From an uncultured Pirellulales bacterium (lineage in GTDB: Bacteria; Planctomycetota; Planctomycetia; Pirellulales; Thermoguttaceae), in the NCBI GenBank assembly GCA_938015445.1, contig CALLPE010000008.1, forward strand, positions 248,001 through 312,000: a stretch of 64,000 nt of DNA. The letters run 5' to 3'. A program made the translations under genes and the position numbers. How positions within the stretch are numbered: the stretch's first letter is position 1; the number at the start of each line of letters is the position of its first letter. Below the pieces are notes generated by a model. The model was given only the letters and a program-made list of their open reading frames with translations. It was not told the origin of the DNA and searched no databases. Below are positions 36,057-44,599 of the stretch, piece after piece.

Positions 36057-36223
36057 GGGATGGTGGCGGGGATGTCTGCCTTCGGATGGCGTGCCAGTTT
36101 GCCAGTTCGCCGCAGTAGCGTTGCTGCTCTTGCGTGACTGCGAGCCAGCGCGGTAGCCTTGTGTAGCCTTGTGAGGCTTGCCTGTGATTTGTCGTAGCGG
36201 CTTCCTCGCAGTGAGGGCTCCCT

Positions 36224-37177
36224 GTGTGGGTCTTTTCTCGGTTGCGTTCCTGGTTGCTGTTGCTGCTTAAGCTGGCCATCTTCGCACTGGTGGCCTGGTT
36301 TGTCCGCGGTACGCTGGTGGCGGCCTGGCAGCAACTAGGCGAGCATCCGCTTCATTTAGAGCCGCTATGGCTGCTGCTGGGCGGAGCGGTGTATCTGCTA
36401 GGTTTAGTCCCGGCAGGGGCGTATTGGTACTATGTGCTGCGAGTGATGGGGCAAAGGCCGGGTTGGTGGAATACTTTGCGAGCATATTACGTGGGACACC
36501 TGGGCAAGTACGTGCCGGGAAAGGCCTTGGTAGTGATTATCCGTGCCGGGATGATCGGTGGGACCGAGGTTCATCTGGGAATCGCCGCCGGCAGCGTGTT
36601 TGTGGAAACGCTAACCATGATGGCCACCGGCGCTTTCATCGCCGCGCTGACGGTGGCCATTGCCCTGCGCGAGGAGGTGATGCTTTTCTGGGGCGCGATC
36701 GGGCTGATGCTGCTGGCGCTGCTGCCCACTTTGCCACCGGTCTTTCGCCCGATAGCCAAAGCACTACTGTCTCGTAAAGACCCAGCCGTGGCGGCAAAAA
36801 TCCGCAACCTCCGCTATCGCACGCTTGTATTTGGATGGCTGTGCATGGCCGTCGTCTGGGCCGTTGTGGGAATAAGTCTTTGGTGCGTGTTGCAGTCCCT
36901 AGGCATCGAGCAAGGGAACCTTTGGGACACTCTGCCCAAGCTGACCGCCGCGGTGGCGTTGGCTACGGTGGCGGGCTTTTTGTCGCTTATACCCGGCGGG
37001 CTGGGTGTGCGCGACCTGATATTGATCCACCTTCTTTCGCATTCGGTGCTGTTTGCGCTGAGCGAAATCGAGTCCACGGCGGCCGCCGCCTTATTGCGCA
37101 TCGTGTGGCTGCTGGCGGAACTGCTGATTTCCGCTATGCTATATGGAGCGGGGCTGCTGATGCATCGCCGCAAATGA
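36224..37177 (+). CDS. Flippase-like membrane protein (LPG synthase TM domain, UPF0104)
   Basis: 317 residues with about eight hydrophobic helices. It carries the family signature YVGHLGKYVPGKALVVIIRA (about residues 87-106) and the later SLIPGGLGVRDLILIHLL segment. This is the transmembrane module of the MprF/AglD type without the aminoacyl-transferase domain. Such proteins are proposed to flip lipid-linked sugars or phospholipids. The start is GTG at 36224, after GAGGGCTCC. The next two genes are a polyprenyl-phosphate-type GT2 and a GT-C-like membrane protein, so a joint role in cell-surface glycosylation is likely. Confidence 0.85.
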   Translation: MWVFSRLRSWLLLLLKLAIFALVAWFVRGTLVAAWQQLGEHPLHLEPLWLLLGGAVYLLGLVPAGAYWYYVLRVMGQRPGWWNTLRAYYVGHLGKYVPGKALVVIIRAGMIGGTEVHLGIAAGSVFVETLTMMATGAFIAALTVAIALREEVMLFWGAIGLMLLALLPTLPPVFRPIAKALLSRKDPAVAAKIRNLRYRTLVFGWLCMAVVWAVVGISLWCVLQSLGIEQGNLWDTLPKLTAAVALATVAGFLSLIPGGLGVRDLILIHLLSHSVLFALSEIESTAAAALLRIVWLLAELLISAMLYGAGLLMHRRK

Positions 37178-37342
37178 CGCCGCAGAGGGCGTGGCGGGGA
37201 TAGCGGGGCCAGCAATCCGGCGCCGTCTGGCCACTGGCCCTCCAGCACAGTCATAGCGCCGCTGTGGACAGGGGTGGCGAGTTTCGCCCGAACTTGCTCC
37301 CCAAAACCAAGCAATAATTTCCCACCTACTGAACAGCTTGTG

Positions 37343-38347
37343 ATGCTTTCGATCGTCATACCGGTTTACAACGAGGCGGAAAGCCTCGAAGAACTGTACC
37401 GGGAGATTGCCGAAGTCGCCCAAGCGCAAGGCTACCAGTTGGAGATCATCTTCGTCGACGACGGTTCGCGGGATGGCTCTTGGGCGGTGATTCGGCGATT
37501 GGCTGGCTCGGACCAGCGGGTTCGGGGTATTCGCTTCCGGCGCAATTTCGGCAAGGCAGCGGCGCTAAGCGCCGGATTCGCCGACGCGCAGGGCGAGCTG
37601 GTCGTCACCCTAGATGCCGACTTGCAGGACGACCCGCACGAAATCCCCCGCTTCGTGGACATAATGGGCGACCAGTACGATGTGGTCAGCGGCTGGAAGC
37701 AACTGCGGCGCGACCCGTGGCACAAGGTATTGCCATCGCGGGTGTTCAACTGGATGGTCAGCCGTTTGACGGGCGTCCGTCTGCACGATCATAACTGCGG
37801 CATGAAGTGTTACCGCCGCGAGGTGCTTCAGGAAGTCCATCTTTACGGCGAACTGCACCGCTTCGTCCCGGTGTTGGCCGCAAACCGCGGCTTCCGCATC
37901 GGCGAGCTGGCGATTAACCATCGCCCGCGCAAGTTCGGGCGCTCGAAGTACGGTTTGTCGCGCTTCGTCAAAGGGTTTTTGGACTTGCTGACGGTGAAGT
38001 TTCTGACCGGCTTCGGACAGCGCCCGCAACACGTGCTGGGAACGATCGGGCTGATACTTTTCGTGCTGGGGGCAATGGGGATGACATACCTGGCCGGGCA
38101 GTGGGTCATTTCCCGTCTGTTGGCCACCTTGCTAGAAGGCTATCAGCCGGTGCATCTTGGCAACCGCCCGGCGCTGATATACTCTGTGGGCTTGTTGCTG
38201 ATGGGCGGGCAGTTCATGTCCATCGGTTTTTTGGCCGAGCTGTTTGTAGCGTATCACAATCCGGCCAGCAGGGCGTACTCGGTCGCGGAGCGCATAGGCG
38301 GCGACCACCCCACCACCGACAAATCCGCCCAAGGCACCGGCGTCTGA
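37343..38347 (+). CDS. Glycosyltransferase family 2, polyprenyl-phosphate sugar synthase type
   Basis: 334 residues. The N-terminal GT-A domain begins LSIVIPVYNEAESLEELY. It has the metal-binding DADLQDDP motif (VVTLDADLQDDPHEIPRF), the GMKCYRREV segment, and two C-terminal membrane helices (VLGTIGLILFVLGAMGMTYL and IYSVGLLLMGGQFMSIGFLA). This is the DPM1/ArnC/GtrB architecture that loads a sugar onto undecaprenyl phosphate. The ATG at 37343 gives the canonical N-terminus; the frame extends upstream to 37274 without family support. It lies between the flippase-like and GT-C-like genes. Confidence 0.9.
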   Translation: MLSIVIPVYNEAESLEELYREIAEVAQAQGYQLEIIFVDDGSRDGSWAVIRRLAGSDQRVRGIRFRRNFGKAAALSAGFADAQGELVVTLDADLQDDPHEIPRFVDIMGDQYDVVSGWKQLRRDPWHKVLPSRVFNWMVSRLTGVRLHDHNCGMKCYRREVLQEVHLYGELHRFVPVLAANRGFRIGELAINHRPRKFGRSKYGLSRFVKGFLDLLTVKFLTGFGQRPQHVLGTIGLILFVLGAMGMTYLAGQWVISRLLATLLEGYQPVHLGNRPALIYSVGLLLMGGQFMSIGFLAELFVAYHNPASRAYSVAERIGGDHPTTDKSAQGTGV

Positions 38348-38427
38348 CCGCGCGACGCTTGGCGGGGCCGCAGCGGCAACTCGGCTCCCCCCACAGCATG
38401 GCTTGTGATGGCCATTTCGGAGCGAAG

Positions 38428-40212
38428 ATGAGCAGATTAAGCGACCAATCGGCTTTGCAGATGCGGCGAACGGTGTACGCCATACTGATCGTCGCCAGCG
38501 GGGGCTTGATACTGGGCCGCATCTTGGCTCTGGATGCTGTCGATCGCACGGTCACCGGGGCCCGCACCATGGCTGAAGTGGCCCGTGATGAAGCGGCTTT
38601 GAACGCCGAAGAGAAATCGCTTGCCCAAGAAGAGAAATCGCTGCACAGCACCAAACAGGGCGCCGAGCTGGAAGCGGCGCTACGGGAGCTGGCGAAAAAA
38701 CGTCAGACGATAGCCGAGAAACGCCAACTGTTGGAGCTACGCCGGGCTGAGGCCGCCGCCATGCGACGCCCCTTCCTCAGCGCAAACGACCGCAGCCGAT
38801 GGTGTACGGTGCGGGCACTGGTCGAGCCGGAAATGCGCGTCCCCGGCGCGCCTTACGCCATCGATAAAGTGGTGCTGGAACCAGGCTGGGACACCATCGA
38901 CATGGTCAAACACGACCGCCGCTACAGCGGACCGGCCGAAGACCCGTATAAACGCATTGCCGACGCCAAAGACCCCGATCGCGCCCGGGTGCTCAATTGG
39001 GACGGTCAGCAAGTCGGCGGACACCTGTACTCCAGCAAGCCGCCGCTGCTGCCGACGCTGATAGCCGGGCTGTACTGGCCGATCTACAAATTGACCGGTA
39101 TGACTTTGGGCACGCACCCGTTCGTGATCGGTCGTTCGCTTTTGATCGTGGTCAATCTTGTTCCGCTGCTGATCGCCTGGTTGCTGACTGCCCGGCTGGT
39201 GGACCGTTTGGGGACAACCGATTGGGGGCGGCTGTTTACGATGTCAGCCGCCTGCTTTGGCACGTTTCTTTCTACTTTTGCGGTAACGCTTAACAACCAC
39301 TTGATAGCGGCGGTAAGCGCGGCGCTCACATTGTTTGCTGCGGCAGCGATTTGGCTGGACGACGATCGTCGGCTGCGCTGGTTCGTCCTGGCCGGACTGT
39401 TCGGCGCTTTTACCGCGGCTAATGAGTTGCCGGCACTTTCGTTGCTGGCTTTGCTGGGAGTGGTTCTACTGGTGCGATTTCCCAGGCAAACGCTCACGGC
39501 CTTCGTGCCCGCCGCAGCCGTGGTGGCGGCAGCCTTTTTCGTCACCAACTGGATGGCCCATCGCAGCCTTGTGCCCGCCTATCTGAAGCGCGGCGGCCAG
39601 GAGAATTGGTACAACTTCAAGTGGATCCGGTGGACCAGCCCGGAAAACAAACTCAAGAAAATCGGTTTCGAGGACCTTGGCTACTGGGAACGGCTGGAAA
39701 GAGAAAAACAAGAAGATCGCCGGCGCATGGCCGAGGACCCCAACTATCGGCCCAAGTGGCACATCGACAAGAACGAGCCGCGGTGGACCGTTTACGCCTT
39801 TAATGTTCTGATCGGGCATCGGGGGATTTTTTCGCTTACCCCGGTATGGCTGATGAGCATGGCAGGCTTGGCGGTGTGGCTGCTCCAGCGCCGGGACACC
39901 GGACTGCGCGATCTGGCAGTGCTGATAATTTTGCCCACCCTGGCTTGTTTGGCGTTCTACTTGCTTAGTTATAAGACTTACGGAAACTATGGTGGCATGT
40001 CTTCGGGCCTGCGGTGGATGTTCTGGTTCGCCCCGCTGTGGACGGTGGCGATGACGCCGGCGGCCGACGCGATGTCGCGCAGCCGCTGGAGCCGGGCCGC
40101 AGCACTGGTGCTGCTGGCCGCGTCGTGCCTGTCGGCGGCATACCCGGTGTGGAACCCCTGGACTCATCCTTGGCTGTATGACCTGGCTCAATACATCGGC
40201 TGGGTCGAATAG
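38428..40212 (+). CDS. GT-C-like polytopic membrane protein, possible lipid-linked sugar transferase
   Basis: 594 residues with an N-terminal membrane helix (YAILIVASGGLILGRIL), then an unusual charged coiled coil (about residues 45-110, EEKSLAQEEKSL type). A lumenal segment ending GQQVGGHLYSSKPPLLP resembles the catalytic loop of ArnT/PMT-like GT-C enzymes. About ten further helices follow. The start is ATG 38428 with GGAG 5 bases upstream; the longer frame from 38101 overlaps the GT2 gene and is rejected. Together with the two preceding genes it could transfer a lipid-linked sugar at the outer face of the membrane. The substrate is unknown. Confidence 0.72.
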   Translation: MSRLSDQSALQMRRTVYAILIVASGGLILGRILALDAVDRTVTGARTMAEVARDEAALNAEEKSLAQEEKSLHSTKQGAELEAALRELAKKRQTIAEKRQLLELRRAEAAAMRRPFLSANDRSRWCTVRALVEPEMRVPGAPYAIDKVVLEPGWDTIDMVKHDRRYSGPAEDPYKRIADAKDPDRARVLNWDGQQVGGHLYSSKPPLLPTLIAGLYWPIYKLTGMTLGTHPFVIGRSLLIVVNLVPLLIAWLLTARLVDRLGTTDWGRLFTMSAACFGTFLSTFAVTLNNHLIAAVSAALTLFAAAAIWLDDDRRLRWFVLAGLFGAFTAANELPALSLLALLGVVLLVRFPRQTLTAFVPAAAVVAAAFFVTNWMAHRSLVPAYLKRGGQENWYNFKWIRWTSPENKLKKIGFEDLGYWERLEREKQEDRRRMAEDPNYRPKWHIDKNEPRWTVYAFNVLIGHRGIFSLTPVWLMSMAGLAVWLLQRRDTGLRDLAVLIILPTLACLAFYLLSYKTYGNYGGMSSGLRWMFWFAPLWTVAMTPAADAMSRSRWSRAAALVLLAASCLSAAYPVWNPWTHPWLYDLAQYIGWVE

Positions 40213-40437
40213 GGGGCCATGTGTCGTGGTCCAGACTGACAGGCAAACCGCGCCTGCACTGCGGCTTCAGCCATGAACTTTTCGGGGGCGGTTTGTTGTG
40301 AGCTGGCAGCGGGCTTTCGCCAGCGTATCACACATAGGCAGCCCAGGCGGCTTCTGGTCGGCGGCCACTGCCAGTCAGGACCGTAGCGCCGCGCACATTG
40401 GCGCCGGCCCAGTTGAAAACCATTAGGGCGGGAAAGC

Positions 40438-41427
40438 ATGGTAAGTCCGATCGAACACTGCAATCCTGATGACCCGATAGTTCGCCACATGCGCACCGAT
40501 CCGGCGCGGCTGCTGGCCGAACAAACCGTCGGCCAAGCGCTAGCGGCTATTCGCGACAATCCGCCTGCCAATCGCATAATCTACTTTTACGTGGTCGATC
40601 ACCAAGGCCGGCTGTGCGGCGTGGTGCCCACAAGAAGGCTCCTGCTCAGCCCGCTGGAGCGGCGGATCGCCGACATCATGATCCGCGACGTGATCGCCAT
40701 TCCCCAGACTGCTACCGTGTTGGAAGCCTGCGAAATGTTCACCCTGCACCGGCTGTTGGCCTTTCCGGTTGTGGATGAGAATCGCCGCCTGCTGGGCATG
40801 ATCGACATCGAGCTGTACACCGACGAGTTGAGCGAGCTGGGTGGCATCGTCGGCGAAGACGTGTTCCAGATCATCGGCGTGCGGTTGGCCGGGGCACGCC
40901 CGTTTTCGGCGTACAATGCCTTGCGACGCCGTTTTCCTTGGCTGCTGTGCAACATCGGCGGCGGGATTGCCGCAGCGCTGCTCTCCGGCATCTTCGCCGA
41001 CGAGTTACAACGGGCGGTAGCCCTGGCGCTGTTCGTCCCTGTGGTGCTGGCATTGGCCGAGAGCGTCAGCATCCAGTCGCTGACGCTGGCCCTTCAGGCG
41101 TTGCACGGGAGCCGGCCCACCTGGGGTCTGTTGTGGGCCAAGTTGCGCCGTGAACTTGTTACCGGTTTGTTGCTGGGGGCTGCCAGTGGAGCATTGGTAG
41201 CGCTGTTCGCCCTGCTGTGGATCCGGCAAACACACCTGGTATTGGCCATCGGCGGCGGCATTCTGGGCGGGGTCACCGCGGCCGCACTATTGGGGCTCGG
41301 GTCGCCGAACCTGCTCCGGCTGCTGAGACTCAATCCTCATGTGGCCGCCGGCCCGCTGGCCCTAGCGCTTACCGACATCGTTACCCTGTTGGTATACTTC
41401 AGTTTGGCACGTGCGCTGATCGCCTGA
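40438..41427 (+). CDS. MgtE-like divalent cation transporter with CBS domains
   Basis: 329 residues. Two CBS repeats lie in residues 15-135 (FYVVDHQGRLCGVVPTRRLL, FPVVDENRRLLGMIDIELY). An MgtE-like membrane domain of about five helices follows, ending LNPHVAAGPLALALTDIVT. The N-terminal helical domain of canonical MgtE is absent. The selectivity-filter region, normally GGNxGxQ, reads ALAESVSIQSLTLA here, so transport of Mg2+ is not certain. No Mg2+-sensing leader is recognised upstream. It precedes the GH123-like gene by 25 bases. Confidence 0.75.
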   Translation: MVSPIEHCNPDDPIVRHMRTDPARLLAEQTVGQALAAIRDNPPANRIIYFYVVDHQGRLCGVVPTRRLLLSPLERRIADIMIRDVIAIPQTATVLEACEMFTLHRLLAFPVVDENRRLLGMIDIELYTDELSELGGIVGEDVFQIIGVRLAGARPFSAYNALRRRFPWLLCNIGGGIAAALLSGIFADELQRAVALALFVPVVLALAESVSIQSLTLALQALHGSRPTWGLLWAKLRRELVTGLLLGAASGALVALFALLWIRQTHLVLAIGGGILGGVTAAALLGLGSPNLLRLLRLNPHVAAGPLALALTDIVTLLVYFSLARALIA

Positions 41428-41452
41428 GAGCACAATGAGGAAGGGGGGCCAA

Positions 41453-43168
41453 ATGAAAACTATCCTGCTTTGCGTGCTGATCGGCATCCTGACGGTCGGC
41501 TGCTGTTTAGGGGCAGAACAACCCCAGTGGCACCTGTGGACGACGACTCACACTGTGCGCGTGCTGCGCGAAGACCCGCCCGGACAATCCGCCCAAGTAG
41601 CCTTACAGGCAGCACGGGGCGAGTGGCGGGGCTTTCAAGTGTTGATGCGTTGCGCTGGGCCGATAGGGCAAGTGCGGGTGGAGCTGACCGATCTGCGAAG
41701 TGCGGACGGCGCGGTAATACCGTCCGGGCAGGCGGAGGTCTATCGCCAGCACCAAATGGAGATCACGCAACCGACCCATCGCAACGACCAGTTCCGGCCG
41801 GGGTGGTACGCGGATCCGCTCATTCCGGCCCGGCACCCGATTACTCGCCAGCCGCTGGCCGGCCCGCGCTTCGTGGCCATGCCTTTCGATTTGCCGGCCG
41901 AGCAGACGCACGGGTTTTTCATCGACGTACATGTGCCGCGGGAAGCCAAGGCGGGGCAGTATAGGGGGGCGGTTCGGCTGACTGCCGCCGAGCGTCCGCC
42001 GGTGGAAATTCCTGTGGAGCTGACCGTGTGGGATTTCCAGTTGCCCCAGGTACCCAGCCTTCAAACCGCCTTTGGCTCGCCCGCCCAACGCTTACGCGAT
42101 TACTACCGCCAGCGCGCAAAAGATGGCAAAGAGAACGAACCTGCCGACTGGGAGGAGGTAGAAACCCAGTGCGCCGCGTTATTGGCGCAGCATCGTTTCA
42201 ACGCTACTTTTCCGGGCAGTCTGTTGCCGGTGGCCCAGCCCGACGGCAGTTTCCGCATCCCGCCCGAGCAGATCAAGGCCCTCCAGCAGTTCGTCGATCG
42301 CTACCACGTCAATGCCGTCCCGGTGCCGCATCCGGAGCGCGTCATCAAAGACCCGGAAGCCAACCGCGACCGCTTGAGCGCTTGGCTTCGGGCATTCGAC
42401 GCGGCGGCCAAACAGCTCGACCGCCCGCATGTGCTCTTCTACGTCTATCTGAAGGACGAGCCCAACGACGCCGAGGCTTACAAATACGTGCAGCGTTGGG
42501 GTCGGGCGATCCGCGAGGCCAAGTCGGCGGTGAAGGTGTTGGTGGTCGAGCAGCCGCAAACGCAAGACCCCGCCTGGGGCGACCTGTACGGAGCAGTGGA
42601 TATCTGGTGCCCGCTGTTCTCGCTGTTCCAACCGGAGCCTGCCGCCGCTAGGCAGGCCCTGGGCGAGACGATCTGGACCTACACCGCTTTATGCCAACTG
42701 AAGAAGACCCCGTGGTGGCACATCGACTATCCGCTGCTCCACTACCGCGTGCCCACGTGGATTGCCTGGCGGTACCGGATTCGCGGTCTGCTATACTGGG
42801 GTGGGATGATGCACTTCCGGCAGGTGGAAGACCCCTGGACCGAGGCCAACACTTATCGTCCCGGCCCCAAGTCGGTCTTCAACGGCGAAGGCACGCTGGT
42901 CTATCCGGCTCGGCCCGTGGGCTACGACGGTATAGTGCCCAGCCTGCGCTTGAAAGCGCTGCGCGACGGCATTCAGGATTACGACTATCTGAAGACGCTC
43001 GAGGACCTCGGTTTGGCCGCCGAAGCCGAGAAGATCGTAGTGCCTCTGGCCGGTTCGTTTTTCCAGTGGGAGCCAGACCCGGCGGCTTACGACAAGGCAC
43101 GAGCGCGATTGGCGGAGTTGATCATTTCGGCCCAGACTCGCGCTGCTCAGCCAGCAAGGCAACCTTAA
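41453..43168 (+). CDS. DUF4091 / GH123-like exported protein
   Basis: 571 residues with a signal peptide (ILLCVLIGILTVGCCLGA). An N-terminal beta-sandwich is followed by a TIM-barrel-like catalytic part. The motif FYVYLKDEPNDAE contains the adjacent Asp-Glu expected in GH123 enzymes, and the characteristic LRLKALRDGIQDYDYL closes the DUF4091 domain. The ATG at 41453 follows AAGGGGGG by 5 bases; an ATG at 41435 is less likely. GH123 enzymes act on N-acetylgalactosaminides; whether this member is an active glycosidase is unknown. It is possibly co-transcribed with the MgtE-like gene. Confidence 0.83.
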   Translation: MKTILLCVLIGILTVGCCLGAEQPQWHLWTTTHTVRVLREDPPGQSAQVALQAARGEWRGFQVLMRCAGPIGQVRVELTDLRSADGAVIPSGQAEVYRQHQMEITQPTHRNDQFRPGWYADPLIPARHPITRQPLAGPRFVAMPFDLPAEQTHGFFIDVHVPREAKAGQYRGAVRLTAAERPPVEIPVELTVWDFQLPQVPSLQTAFGSPAQRLRDYYRQRAKDGKENEPADWEEVETQCAALLAQHRFNATFPGSLLPVAQPDGSFRIPPEQIKALQQFVDRYHVNAVPVPHPERVIKDPEANRDRLSAWLRAFDAAAKQLDRPHVLFYVYLKDEPNDAEAYKYVQRWGRAIREAKSAVKVLVVEQPQTQDPAWGDLYGAVDIWCPLFSLFQPEPAAARQALGETIWTYTALCQLKKTPWWHIDYPLLHYRVPTWIAWRYRIRGLLYWGGMMHFRQVEDPWTEANTYRPGPKSVFNGEGTLVYPARPVGYDGIVPSLRLKALRDGIQDYDYLKTLEDLGLAAEAEKIVVPLAGSFFQWEPDPAAYDKARARLAELIISAQTRAAQPARQP

Positions 43169-43254
43169 GCCGGACGATGACGCTTGGCAAGGCACGCGGT
43201 CGTGCGGCAGCCGATAAAGTCGCTTTGCTGCCGGTTGAGCCACTGGGGGGCAGA

Positions 43255-44052
43255 CTACGGCGGGCCGCTTTTGTCGATGCCCGAGCTGTGTTTTGCGCCA
43301 AGAACCTCTTGCGGCATGATCAGTCCGTCTTCGTTGAGGTCGTAGCGGCGGAACTGTTCCAACGCCCACTGGCCACCCTGGGGAGCGAACTCGGCGAAGT
43401 CGAGCTGTCCGTCGCCGTCGGCGTCGCGGGCCAAGAACCAATCCGGCAGTCCCGGCGGCAGCCGCGACGGCGATACGTGAAACTTCTTCGCCGGCTGCCG
43501 CGCGGAAGACCCTCCGGCGTTGCGCGCTGCCTGAAGGCCATTGCTTGGCTGCCCCGGTTCGGCGTTCGGCGGCAAAGAGCCAGCTTGCGCCGACGCACCC
43601 GGTGTGCTTGGGTTTAGCAGTGGCGGGGGTTGGGGAGCGGTTTGCCGAGTGCGCACCACAGGCTCCAGTACTCGGTGCTGCCCATAGGCGGCAATGTACT
43701 CGGCCAGCTCCAGGGGACTGATGAGACCGTCCCCATCGGTGTCGAGACGTTCAAGCTCCAGCGAGAGGGCGGCCTCCGCCGCGGCCCATTCTGGCTGCTC
43801 TAGCTGGCCGCTGCCGTCTGTGTCGAATCGAGCGATCACCCGATCGGCATGTCGGAACAGCTTGGCCGACATAATCGGCATCGCCACGCTTTCGCCGTGT
43901 GACTGCGTGGCTGGCCCGACAAGCTGCTGAATGTTATCGGTGCCCTGAGCGACTGCGGCGGTCTCGGCTGCCACGGCTGCAAGCGCCGATGTCAGCCAGC
44001 AAACAGCCGTCAGCAAAGTCAGGGGCGCATTGTTACAGATTGCCCAAGCCAT
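43255..44052 (-). CDS. Secreted EF-hand protein
   Basis: 265 residues. A signal peptide (PLTLLTAVCWLTSALAAVA) is followed by at least four EF-hand calcium loops: DTDGSGQLEQPEW, DTDGDGLISPLEL, DADGDGQLDFAEF and DLNEDGLIMPQEV. A Pro/Ala/Ser-rich, low-complexity linker separates the two pairs. EF-hand proteins are frequent in planctomycetes and may bind calcium outside the cell or in the periplasm. ATG 44052 is chosen at the start of the signal peptide; no clear ribosome site is seen. Just upstream of the start lies MITE copy B. Confidence 0.78.
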   Translation of the reverse strand: MAWAICNNAPLTLLTAVCWLTSALAAVAAETAAVAQGTDNIQQLVGPATQSHGESVAMPIMSAKLFRHADRVIARFDTDGSGQLEQPEWAAAEAALSLELERLDTDGDGLISPLELAEYIAAYGQHRVLEPVVRTRQTAPQPPPLLNPSTPGASAQAGSLPPNAEPGQPSNGLQAARNAGGSSARQPAKKFHVSPSRLPPGLPDWFLARDADGDGQLDFAEFAPQGGQWALEQFRRYDLNEDGLIMPQEVLGAKHSSGIDKSGPP

Positions 44053-44113
44053 ACATACACAGTATATATCGTCGCTGAGGCCCACGGAAACAGAAACACA
44101 ACGCCCTGTGCTA

Positions 44114-44369
44114 CTGGAGTTTACCCAGTGTCGTGCTACCACGCATACACGAATGAGTGTTACTGCTGAAAGTGCTTCGAGTCAGTGTACTTCGGTGGGC
44201 ACTGCAAGCGTTGATGGCACCGTTGCGTTTTGGCTATCGGCTTAAACACCTCGACTGAGTTTTGGCTATCAGCTTGAACACCTCGACCAGTCGCTCGGCG
44301 CACCGTAAATTGCCGCAAATCCAAAGCCATCAACAAATCCTGGCCAAATCGACACTGGGTAAACTCCAG
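44114..44369 (+). mobile_element. MITE-like element, copy B, best-preserved ends and 9-bp flanking repeat
   Basis: 256 bp with a perfect 20-bp terminal inverted repeat, CTGGAGTTTACCCAGTGTCG at the left and its complement at the right (44350-44369). The 9-mer CCTGTGCTA directly flanks it on both sides (44105-44113 and 44370-44378), as expected for a transposition target duplication. It includes a 32-bp internal tandem duplication (44227-44290) absent from the other copies. It has no coding capacity. Confidence 0.88.
44227..44290. repeat. 32-bp tandem duplication inside MITE copy B
   Basis: The unit starting GTTTTGGCTATCGGCTTAAA (44227-44258) is followed by GTTTTGGCTATCAGCTTGAA (44259-44290), ending CTCGACTGA versus CTCGACCAG. 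Copies A and C have a single unit, so this arose after the family spread. Confidence 0.8.
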
Positions 44370-44599
44370 CCTGTGCTACCTTCCTCCTTTCAGTCGCGCA
44401 ACGCAATTTCAGTGGTAACCTTATGGTGCTTTCGGCGCGTCGGGCGACAGTGGACGCGACCATTGGGCCGGCCGGACGCACCGGCAGGCTCCGCTCAGGC
44501 GCACAGTCTGTGTTGAGCGAGGCGCTGCGCAAGCCAATCACGCCACCGCCGAGCACTTGCAAATTATCAGCATCACATCGACGCGATGTCGCATCGAGG

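Noticed and set aside
40213..40437. Possible Mg2+-sensing leader upstream of the MgtE-like gene
   Set aside because: The sequence was read for M-box features and none was recognised. There is no terminator or anti-terminator pair.
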